Positions 7,101 through 12,724 of a stretch of DNA of 15,911 bases are shown one piece after another. The notes under the pieces were generated by a model. That model was not told where the DNA came from. It did no database searches and worked only from the letters and a program-made list of their open reading frames with translations. The position numbers were made by a program, and so were the translations under genes. The DNA comes from JADHUC01 sp964617665 (GTDB taxonomy: Bacteria; Planctomycetota; Planctomycetia; Pirellulales; Pirellulaceae), in NCBI GenBank assembly GCA_964617665.1, contig CAZUAH010000308.1, positions 1 through 15,911 on the forward strand. Direction: 5' to 3'. Position 1 is the stretch's first letter. The number at the start of each line of letters is the position of its first letter.

Positions 7101-10100
7101 GTTCACGGCGTTGACCGTGATGTTAACGGTGGCCACGTTCGAGTCGAGTGCTCCGTCGTTGGCTTTGTACGCAAAACTGTCCAACCCGTCAAAGTCCGCA
7201 TTCGGCGTGTAGGTGAATGAGCCGTTGGCATTAAGCGTCAGGCTGCCGCTGGTGGGAGGCGTGACTTCGATTGCGGTAATTGAGACGCTGTCGATGTCAG
7301 AGTCGTTGGCTAAGACGCCATCAGCCGCGATCGTTAGCGCTGTGTCTTCGTTGGTGCTGTATGAGTCGTTCACGACGATTGGCGCGTCGTTGGCGGCGGT
7401 AACGTTGATCGTGAACAGTTGCGGGGCGCTCGTGTCGACACCTCCACCGGCTGTGCCGCCGTCATCATGCAGCTGCACGGTAACAACTGCCGAACCGAAA
7501 GCATCGTCGGCTGGCGTGTAACTCAACGCGCCGGTCGGCGAGATCACGGGCTGGCCCGCGAACAGAGCGTTGTTGTCGTTGCTGACGATGAAGTCGACGT
7601 TCTGGCCCGATTCGCTAGCTGGGCCAGGGCTGATGTTCGTGGCCCAAGCGGCAACCGTCTGAAGGCCGGAGTCTTCGCCAACGGTTTGATTCGCTCCGGC
7701 GGTAAAGCTGGGAGCAACGTTCGGCGTGACGCTGCCGGTTCGTTGGTTGCCGAAGTTGGCTTCGACACAAATCACGCCGTCATCACAATCTTCATACTCG
7801 TATCCTTCGCCCTCGATTGGCGTACCGAGTACGACAGGAATCGAACCGAGAACAACGTCGGTTCCCTCGCGGACGAACTGCAAGTCGAAGCGATGCGGCC
7901 GGCCGTCGCCGGTGAAGGTCACGTCGAACGTCGCGGTGTCGCCGGCTCCGAGGCCGTTGATCACGCCGGGCGTAAAGTCGATCAGCACGCGCGGATCGGA
8001 AGCTCGCAGCGTGACGTTGACGTTCACCGAGGTGACGGCTCCATCGATCGCCGCGACGATGCCGTCAGCGATGTTCCCCAGTGTTCCGTCGTTGACGATT
8101 TTGAAGTAGAATGGATCGCCTGGATCGATCGGATCGGGTGTGCCGTTATCGATCGAGGTCGTCGTGCGATTGATCGCTCCGGTCAAGTTGGCGAGTGCCT
8201 CAAGTCCGATTCGCGGGTCTTGTGTTGCCGCATCGTTGACGCCCAGGCCGATGACGAGTGCGCCCAGCGCGTTCAACCCGGTCACCGTCTCTTGAATCCC
8301 CGCACCGCTGCTGAACGGCGTCGTGCCACGTCCGCGATGTGTAATGCTCGATGCCGGCAGGGTCAAACCATCAATGCCGACAATGTTGGTCTCCCCCTTT
8401 GGCTGATAAGCGAAGCCCGTGTCGGTCGCCGTGATGATGATTGGCAGAGCGCCCGAACGGAATCCAGCTCCGCCGATCGTTCCTGACGCGGGAACCACGC
8501 CATTGGTCGGATCGGCAGTGAACGAAGCAAACGGCGGCACGTCGCCGCTGTTGCCGGGAGTGACCTGCGTCGACGCCAGGCCTGCCGCACCACTGTCGAG
8601 CAACGAGCCATTGTTGTTGCCGTCGAAGCCCGCGCCGGTCACCATCTGGAATAACGCCTCGATGACCGTCTCCGGCCGATCGCCACCGTAACCAGGAGCT
8701 TCGCGGTCGAGAGCGGCTTGGATCGAAGCGAGGACTTCCGCGTCGGTGTAGCCTGCTGCACTGGAAGCGATGACGGGCTGGTTCAACACGAACGGCCTGC
8801 CGGTCGAGTACTCCGCTCCAAAGTTTCCATACTCTTCGAGCCGCCCAACGCCGAAGCCGAGGTCAAGGCCGGGCAGACGAGTTTCTAACTCGGCGATGAT
8901 ATTGGGGAACGCCGCGCGGACGATTGGGCCGTTGAATCGGAAACTGCCTGTGTCGTCGAACAATAGGAAGACATCCACCATGTCCGTCAACGCGCCGCTC
9001 GTCGGCAGCGTCAGGCTGACGGTTTCGGTGTGTAGATCGCCCTGAGCGAGGTAAGTCTCGATGATGAGCGGCGATACGTTGCCGACCGCCGGATTACTAA
9101 CGCCGTCAGGCCACAAAATCCCATCGCCACCGCCGGTGTCCGGAAATGTCTGGACAAAGCCAGCGGGAACGATCTCGCGGACGACGTACGCTCCAGCCTC
9201 CAAACCGTCAAACCAGTATTTCCCCTCCGCGTCCGTGACGGTCGACGGTTCGCCAGTGTCGAGGATGTTATTGCGATTCAGGTCGACGAAGATCGTCACA
9301 CCCTCCAGTCCCGGTTCGCCGGAATCGTGCGAGCCGTCGCCGTTGATGTCTTCGAACTTCGTGCCGTGGATTTCGCTCGGACGATAAACGTCAGCCGAAT
9401 CAACATCGCTGCGATCCTCGGTGGGGCCGAGAGTGATGGTGTGCTCCCGCTCGGTCAGCGGCGTTGCACTCAGTTCGTCGGGGACGATATGCCGAACCAC
9501 GTAGGTCCCACCTGGTAGGCTTTCAAAGCGATAGCTGCCAGCTTCATCGTCATCGGGCGTATAGAACAAATCGTCACTCGTCTCAACGCTTCGTTCGCTG
9601 GGATCAAGAACTCCGTCGTCGTCGTCGTCGATGTAAACCGTGATCCCCGCCAAACCTTCTTCGCCGGGATCACGCACGCCGTCCTTGTCTCGGTCCGCAT
9701 AGATCACGCCGCCGATCGCTGCGTCGGTCCGCAACAACTGTCCAAAGTTAACGTTGTCCGCCGTTCCGTCATTGGGAGCGACAACGGTTTGGAATCCGGC
9801 CGCAGGCCGCGTCGCTTGATAGTTCGGTTGCTGAACGACGGCAACTCGGTGTGCGCCCGGCTCGATCCCTGCAATCGAATAGTTGCCGGCCGTGTTGGTG
9901 ATCGCACTTGGTTCGCCGGTGTCGTGCGTGTTGCTCGTATTCAGATCGAGGTAGACGGTCCAGCCGCTCAGCCCCGCCTCCGAGGCCTCACGCAAGCCGT
10001 TCGAGTTGATGTCGCTGAAGACGCTCCCTTCGATCCCCGAAATCGCGATCGGCTTGTTGAAGAAGTCCTCGAGTACCGTCGTTTCGCCCTCGATGACTTT

Positions 10101-10802
10101 GGCCGTTAGGTTTTCGTTGCTACCCTCCGACGGTTCCCAGCCGGGAGTGAGCAGTTGCTGGACTTCGTAGTCGATCGCATCGCCGGGCGAGCCGCCCAGC
10201 ACGCCCGTAAACGTGTAATCGCCATTGCCGTCGGTCAATTCCCACCGCTCTTCCGGATCGACCACTTTGTCACCGTCGAGATCGATGAAGACGGTCCAGC
10301 CGGCGACGCCCGTGTCACCAGCTTCCTTGATTCCGTTGCCATTCAGATCCCGCCACACATTACCGGTAATGCTTGCAGTTCCGCTGGTGCCTTGAACGAG
10401 GAAGTCAGCACTGACGTTTTCCCCATCGACAGCGGTAACATCCGCGAAACCGGCCGCAGGATTCGTCGCCGTCCAGCCTGTCCGTAACACTTGAGCCACA
10501 CGATAGTCGTCCGCTACAACTCCAAGAAACTCGTACTTGCCATCGCCATCCGTCGCGTCCGACGGTTCTCCAATGTCCAGCACACCATCCTGATTCGTAT
10601 CGAGAAACACCGTCCAATTGGCAACACCATCTTCTCCCTGATCGCGAACACCATCGCCGTTGACATCATTAAACACCGCTCCCGTTATATCCGCCGCAAG
10701 TAGCTGCCGCTGTTCCAGCGATTCGAATTGGAGAAACCGGTTCTGACGAGCGAGTTTCCGCTGACGGGCTTTCCGGTTGTGGCGACGTGTTGACCTATTC
10801 AT
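4152..10802 (-). CDS. Giant multidomain surface/exported protein: LEPR-XLL motif, SdrD-B-like modules, VWA-like domain, seven cadherin/VCBS-like repeats, beta-propeller, dockerin
   Basis: 2216 aa. Residues 1-23 are very basic (RRHNRKARQRK), followed by FESLEQRQLLAAD (26-38), the LEPR-XLL-type N-terminal signature of planctomycete exported proteins. Five SdrD-B-like beta modules follow (about 39-136, 143-254, 255-354, 362-471, 477-555), marked by DVNGDG and DLNGNG calcium-type loops. A VWA-like domain (about 608-907) has a MIDAS-like DDTGS at 616-620. Residues about 908-1060 end with DCDDGVICVEANFGN, carrying two Cys. Seven 96-aa repeats span 1138-1809, then WVVD/WIVD-type propeller repeats (about 1813-2043), a type I dockerin (about 2074-2137) and a 78-aa acidic tail. 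ATG at 10802 has GAAGGAG with 6-nt spacing; a longer frame from 10865 has no such support. Adhesion, matrix or cell-surface assembly is the family-level inference. No catalytic domain is recognised. Expression may depend on calcium-rich surroundings, given the many Asp-rich loops. Confidence 0.9.
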   Translation of the reverse strand: MNRSTRRHNRKARQRKLARQNRFLQFESLEQRQLLAADITGAVFNDVNGDGVRDQGEDGVANWTVFLDTNQDGVLDIGEPSDATDGDGKYEFLGVVADDYRVAQVLRTGWTATNPAAGFADVTAVDGENVSADFLVQGTSGTASITGNVWRDLNGNGIKEAGDTGVAGWTVFIDLDGDKVVDPEERWELTDGNGDYTFTGVLGGSPGDAIDYEVQQLLTPGWEPSEGSNENLTAKVIEGETTVLEDFFNKPIAISGIEGSVFSDINSNGLREASEAGLSGWTVYLDLNTSNTHDTGEPSAITNTAGNYSIAGIEPGAHRVAVVQQPNYQATRPAAGFQTVVAPNDGTADNVNFGQLLRTDAAIGGVIYADRDKDGVRDPGEEGLAGITVYIDDDDDGVLDPSERSVETSDDLFYTPDDDEAGSYRFESLPGGTYVVRHIVPDELSATPLTEREHTITLGPTEDRSDVDSADVYRPSEIHGTKFEDINGDGSHDSGEPGLEGVTIFVDLNRNNILDTGEPSTVTDAEGKYWFDGLEAGAYVVREIVPAGFVQTFPDTGGGDGILWPDGVSNPAVGNVSPLIIETYLAQGDLHTETVSLTLPTSGALTDMVDVFLLFDDTGSFRFNGPIVRAAFPNIIAELETRLPGLDLGFGVGRLEEYGNFGAEYSTGRPFVLNQPVIASSAAGYTDAEVLASIQAALDREAPGYGGDRPETVIEALFQMVTGAGFDGNNNGSLLDSGAAGLASTQVTPGNSGDVPPFASFTADPTNGVVPASGTIGGAGFRSGALPIIITATDTGFAYQPKGETNIVGIDGLTLPASSITHRGRGTTPFSSGAGIQETVTGLNALGALVIGLGVNDAATQDPRIGLEALANLTGAINRTTTSIDNGTPDPIDPGDPFYFKIVNDGTLGNIADGIVAAIDGAVTSVNVNVTLRASDPRVLIDFTPGVINGLGAGDTATFDVTFTGDGRPHRFDLQFVREGTDVVLGSIPVVLGTPIEGEGYEYEDCDDGVICVEANFGNQRTGSVTPNVAPSFTAGANQTVGEDSGLQTVAAWATNISPGPASESGQNVDFIVSNDNNALFAGQPVISPTGALSYTPADDAFGSAVVTVQLHDDGGTAGGGVDTSAPQLFTINVTAANDAPIVVNDSYSTNEDTALTIAADGVLANDSDIDSVSITAIEVTPPTSGSLTLNANGSFTYTPNADFDGLDSFAYKANDGALDSNVATVNITVNAVNDASIAANDSYTTDEDIALVIAAAGVLANDSDLDGDALTAVLATGPSNGAVTLNSDGSFSYASNANFNGTDSFTYTANDGALDSNVATVNITVNAVNDAPVAVNDSYSVNEDTSLTTLPDGVLDNDSDVDGDALTAILVAGPSNGTLRLNSTGWFTYVPNIGFNGSDSFTYTANDGAIDSNVATVNITVGAVNDAPVAVNDSFSTAEDTTLTIASAGVLGNDLDGDGDTLTAVQVTGPTNGGLTLHADGSFTYTPNANFNGSDSFTYKANDGALDSNVAIVNITIGAVNDAPVAVDDSYSTSEDTALTIAAAGVLGNDSDIDGDALTAIRVAGPANGSVTLNADGSFTYTPNADFNGSDSFTYKANDGTLDSNVAIVDITVGAVNDAPVAADDSYSTSEDTALTIAAAGVLANDRDIDGDPLTAVQVVGPTNGSVTLNADGSFTYAPNANFNGSDSFTYKANDGALDSNVAMVNITANPVNDAPVASDDSYITDQDTPLSIPPAGVLGNDSDVDGDSLTAAVVVGPANGSATLNANGALTYTPNAGFSGTDSFTYQASDGVLLSAEATVTIQVNAVPEPGGTKFFVVDQRRRSTFQYDADGNSLGDNRLNEEDEKPRGIAASPDGSTLWVVDKKGEVFVYDSDSQLLGSWEIEEVDKPEGITVHGDDLWIVDREEDRVYFFEGGALLRSGEAEPTSSFSLGRGNRNPMDLVTDGSHLWVVNNTRRTDKVFRYSIDGELEGSWQIDVGNTQPTGLTIDPHDVNHIWIVDSRSDRVYQYNEAAERTSGEQTASASFALDPANRNPQGIADPKASLAADSLDGGWESFDASAADSTLGWDNLTNPLDPNDDGEVSPLDVLLVINQLNQNGSADVASLDVDAPFVDVTADGVVSPLDALSVINFLNRPSIIPPVALIGEAVEQLAEGEPPLQLTQIADELAASDDNASRSQPTTEVASIEDERTDPNVEAAIIDLFGENADDALRVI
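4392..4583 (-). other. Type I dockerin domain within the giant protein
   Basis: Two EF-hand-like calcium loops, DPNDDGEVSPLD (residues 2077-2088) and DVTADGVVSPLD (2115-2126), each followed by a helix (VLLVINQLNQ and ALSVINFLNR). This duplicated loop-helix pattern defines type I dockerins. Planctomycetes carry many dockerins outside cellulosomes; no cohesin is seen in this window, so the partner is unknown. Confidence 0.8.
5376..7391 (-). repeat. Seven tandem 288-bp (96-aa) cadherin/VCBS-like repeats
   Basis: The Asn-Asp codons that open each unit occur at 7391, 7103, 6815, 6527, 6239, 5951 and 5663 (5' ends on the minus strand), exactly 288 bp apart with no insertion or deletion. Each unit reads roughly NDAPVAVNDSYSTxEDT, GVLxNDSDxDGD, GSFTYTPNAxFNG, DSFTYKANDG, SNVATVNITV. 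It fits the Ig-like Big_9/cadherin-like tandem family. Units 5 and 6 are the most alike (I count 80 of 96 residues identical); unit 1 lacks the usual DGD in its calcium-type loop and unit 7 is the most diverged. Confidence 0.9.
9138..10688 (-). repeat. Five SdrD-B-like modules at the N-terminal side of the giant protein
   Basis: Five related modules of about 80-110 residues. Each opens with a G-V-x-x-D-x-N-x-D/N-G loop, continues with a W/ITVFxDxNxDGxxDxGE segment, and then a YxFxGL, V-V beta stretch. They are diverged at protein level and unequal in length, unlike the rigid 96-aa array downstream. Confidence 0.75.
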
Positions 10803-10808
10803 CTTAAT

Positions 10809-10815
10809 CTCCTTC
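10809..10815 (-). promoter_or_regulatory. Ribosome-binding site deciding the giant gene's start
   Basis: GAAGGAG on the minus strand, followed by ATTAAG (6 nt) and the ATG at 10802. It is near-ideal in sequence and spacing, and the protein then begins directly with the basic segment before the LEPR-XLL motif. Confidence 0.8.
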
Positions 10816-10915
10816 GCATGGCCCTTGCGATCTTGGGGACTTGTCGTGAGGGCAAATCGCCCCATCTACCTGCAGTAGTCGCTTCTGGCGCCGTTATCCG
10901 CCACAATCAGCCTTG

Positions 10916-10930
10916 GCAAATCTTGTGACG
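10916..10930 (-). promoter_or_regulatory. Weak sigma-54-like box upstream of the giant gene
   Basis: Minus strand reads CGTCAC-AAGAT-TTGC against TGGCAC-N5-TTGC: eight of ten positions, correct spacing and an intact -12 GC, but the -24 GG is GT, which usually weakens binding strongly. It lies about 115 nt upstream of the ATG at 10802. Listed mainly because a sigma-54 activator gene is next door. Confidence 0.18.
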
Positions 10931-10939
10931 GTAGCGGGA

Positions 10940-10967
10940 ACTATAGCGCAACTAATTCATGAGCCAA
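10940..10967 (-). promoter_or_regulatory. Possible sigma-70-like promoter for the giant gene
   Basis: Minus strand TTGGCT (10962-10967), 16-nt spacer, TATAGT (10940-10945). The -10 matches at five of six positions, the -35 at three. About 140 nt upstream of the start. Weak. Confidence 0.25.
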
Positions 10968-11066
10968 CAGATCTGCACTTGGATCGGGACATTGCCCGCA
11001 AGCGGGACGCGGCAGCGGTCGACAGACCATCGATCTCTTGCGAACGTGTTTTGATACCGAGGGCGT

Positions 11067-11137
11067 GGGAGGGCGAGGCTCCAGCCGAGCAGTCAATGCA
11101 TCGCAAAGAGGCGGCTCAGCAGGAGCTTCGCCCTCCC
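11067..11137. repeat. Large imperfect inverted repeat, likely dispersed planctomycete intergenic element
   Basis: Left arm 11067-11090 begins GGGAGGGCGAGGCTCC; right arm 11114-11137 ends GGAGCTTCGCCCTCCC. The arms pair at 21 of 24 positions around a 23-nt loop. Read on the plus strand the left arm encodes WEGEAPAE, a peptide I recall from many spurious planctomycete ORFs; that part is memory and needs a search. It resembles REP/MITE-like palindromic repeats. Within this window it occurs once. Confidence 0.6.
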
Positions 11138-11258
11138 GAATCGGAAACTTCAGAGGACATTAAGACACGTTCTGAGAGCTACGGCCGACTAGCCTAAAAC
11201 ACATCGGCCACATCCGCGTGTGGAGGATCGGCTGGAATTGCCTTGATCAGGGCGGGCA

Positions 11259-11316
11259 ATCCGTGACCACCCCGCAAGACCGATCGTGAACTCTGCAACG
11301 GCAGGGGGTCACGGAT
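11259..11316 (-). terminator. Inverted repeat at the end of the response-regulator gene, possible terminator
   Basis: ATCCGTGACC (11259-11268) and GGTCACGGAT (11307-11316) pair perfectly over 10 bp with a 38-nt loop; pairing can extend inward through C-rich and G-rich stretches with a bulge. The right arm overlaps the stop codon (11309-11311). There is no T-tract on the minus strand afterwards, so it is not a standard intrinsic terminator; it may stabilise the 3' end or end transcription with Rho. Confidence 0.35.
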
Positions 11317-12718
11317 CGTACATGCCCAGATCGTGCAGCTTGGTTCGAAGAGTGCGACGATTGATGCCTAAGATGCGAGCGGCCTGTGAGATGTTGCCGC
11401 CGGTGTGGTCCAGCACATGGGTGAGGAGCACCCGGTCGGTCATTTCGCTCCACTCGTCGTACAAGCTATCCGTGCCTTCGCGAAGACGCCGATGCACGAA
11501 GAGATCCCACTCCGACTCGCCAGCCGGCTGGGGAGGCACACGTTGCGGGTCGTCCTGGACGATGGATGGCAGGAATTCCGGTACCAGCACGGGCCCGGCG
11601 GCGCAGAGAAGCGCCTGCTTCAAGACACTCTGCAATTCGCGGATATTGCCTGGCCACGGGTAACGATCCAAGAGTTCGTACGCGGCCGGGGAAACTTCGC
11701 GAATCTCCTTATTCAACTCCTTTGCGAACCGTCGAATGAAGTGATCGGCGAGCAGTCGAAGGTCGTCGCCCCGATTTCGTAGCGGCGGCAACTCGATCAT
11801 AACGACACCCAAACGATAATACAGATCCTGCCGGAATGTACCCTCGGCAGCCAACTGCCCAAGATCCGCGTTTGTGGCGGCGATCACGCGGACGTCGGCC
11901 TTCAGCGTTTCGTTTCCTCCGACTCGTTCGAATTCACGTTCCTGCAGAAAACGTAGAATCTTCGCCTGGGCCAGCGGAGCGAGGTCGCCAATCTCGTCAA
12001 GAAAAACCGTGCCTCCGGCCGTCTGCTCGATCTTGCCGATGCGGAGTCGGTCGGCACCCGTGAACGCGCCTTGCTCGTGGCCAAACAGTTCACTCTCCAG
12101 CAGGTTCTCTGGGATGGCGGCGCAGTTGACGGCTCGAAACGGCGCTGATGCTCGTTGGCTGTGGTTGTAAATCGCTCGCGCCACAAGTTCCTTGCCCGTG
12201 CCACTTTCTCCCTGGATGAGCACATCGACGTCTTGCGGCGCCACGCGCCCCACCGCGAGATAGACTTCTCTCATCACCTCGCAACGTCCCACGAGCACAT
12301 CGCCGTCGGCTTCGTCCGTTTCTCCGTCGGCCGGGAGTGGTACGTCGCGCATGCGATTGCCGATTTCAATCGCCCGGTCGACCAGCTCGCGCAGCGCGTC
12401 CAACTCCAATGGTTTGAACAGGTAGTCGAGCGCGCCGAGCTTGGTGGCTTCGATCGCCGTTTCCGTCGTCCCCCGGCCGGTGATAAAAATGATGGGAAGC
12501 TTGGCATCCTGCTGGCGGATCCGGCGGAAGACGTCCAAGCCGGACATTTCCGGCAGTTCCACATCGAGGATCGCGACGTCAGGCCGTCTCTTTTGCACCA
12601 AATCAATGGCCTCGGTAGCAGAACCGGTCGTGATGAGCGTGAAATCGTCTTGCTGAAAAGCGCGACGGAATGCGTGCAAAATCGAAGGTTCGTCGTCGAC
12701 AACCAGCAACGTCGGCAT
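11309..12718 (-). CDS. Sigma-54-dependent response regulator, NtrC family
   Basis: 469 aa, normal length for an NtrC-type activator. The receiver domain (1-120) has the acidic pair Asp8/Asp9, phospho-acceptor Asp52 in AILDVELPEMSG, Thr80 and Lys102. The AAA+ domain (about 140-380) has Walker A GESGTGKE (170-177), the sigma-54 contact loop GAFTGA (217-222), Walker B VFLDE (238-242) and an RYPWPGNIREL sensor region. The Fis-type helix-turn-helix is at 432-465 (GGNISQAARILGINRRTLRTK). All key residues are present, so it should activate sigma-54 promoters once phosphorylated. It starts 6 nt after the kinase stop; its AGGAG lies in the kinase's last codons, so translation is probably coupled. Targets are not determined by sequence; weak candidate boxes lie upstream of the giant gene and the heme-protein gene. 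Confidence 0.95.
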   Translation of the reverse strand: MPTLLVVDDEPSILHAFRRAFQQDDFTLITTGSATEAIDLVQKRRPDVAILDVELPEMSGLDVFRRIRQQDAKLPIIFITGRGTTETAIEATKLGALDYLFKPLELDALRELVDRAIEIGNRMRDVPLPADGETDEADGDVLVGRCEVMREVYLAVGRVAPQDVDVLIQGESGTGKELVARAIYNHSQRASAPFRAVNCAAIPENLLESELFGHEQGAFTGADRLRIGKIEQTAGGTVFLDEIGDLAPLAQAKILRFLQEREFERVGGNETLKADVRVIAATNADLGQLAAEGTFRQDLYYRLGVVMIELPPLRNRGDDLRLLADHFIRRFAKELNKEIREVSPAAYELLDRYPWPGNIRELQSVLKQALLCAAGPVLVPEFLPSIVQDDPQRVPPQPAGESEWDLFVHRRLREGTDSLYDEWSEMTDRVLLTHVLDHTGGNISQAARILGINRRTLRTKLHDLGMYDP

Positions 12719-12724
12719 GTTTGC

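Larger units (their letters stand above)
10803..11308. other. Intergenic region upstream of the giant gene
   Basis: About 500 nt with no supported gene. It contains the giant gene's ribosome-binding site (10809-10815), a weak sigma-54-like box, a sigma-70-like candidate, a large inverted repeat (11067-11137) and an inverted repeat touching the regulator's stop codon. The plus-strand frame at 10913-11197 runs through the inverted repeat and is not credible as a gene. Confidence 0.6.

Noticed and set aside
5376..7391. Regular repeats as a CRISPR array
   Set aside because: The 288-bp units are coding, diverged and in frame; there are no short identical repeats with unique spacers.
7419..8486. 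355-codon plus-strand open frame opposite the giant gene
   Set aside because: It is the antisense shadow of the repeat/VWA region. The minus frame has clear domains and a ribosome-binding site, while this one has no recognisable motif.
10803..10865. Longer start of the giant protein at ATG 10865
   Set aside because: The extra 21 residues have no ribosome-binding site, and ATG 10802 has an excellent one.
10913..11197. 94-codon plus-strand frame upstream of the giant gene
   Set aside because: It runs through the palindromic element, has no ribosome-binding site and shows no protein features.
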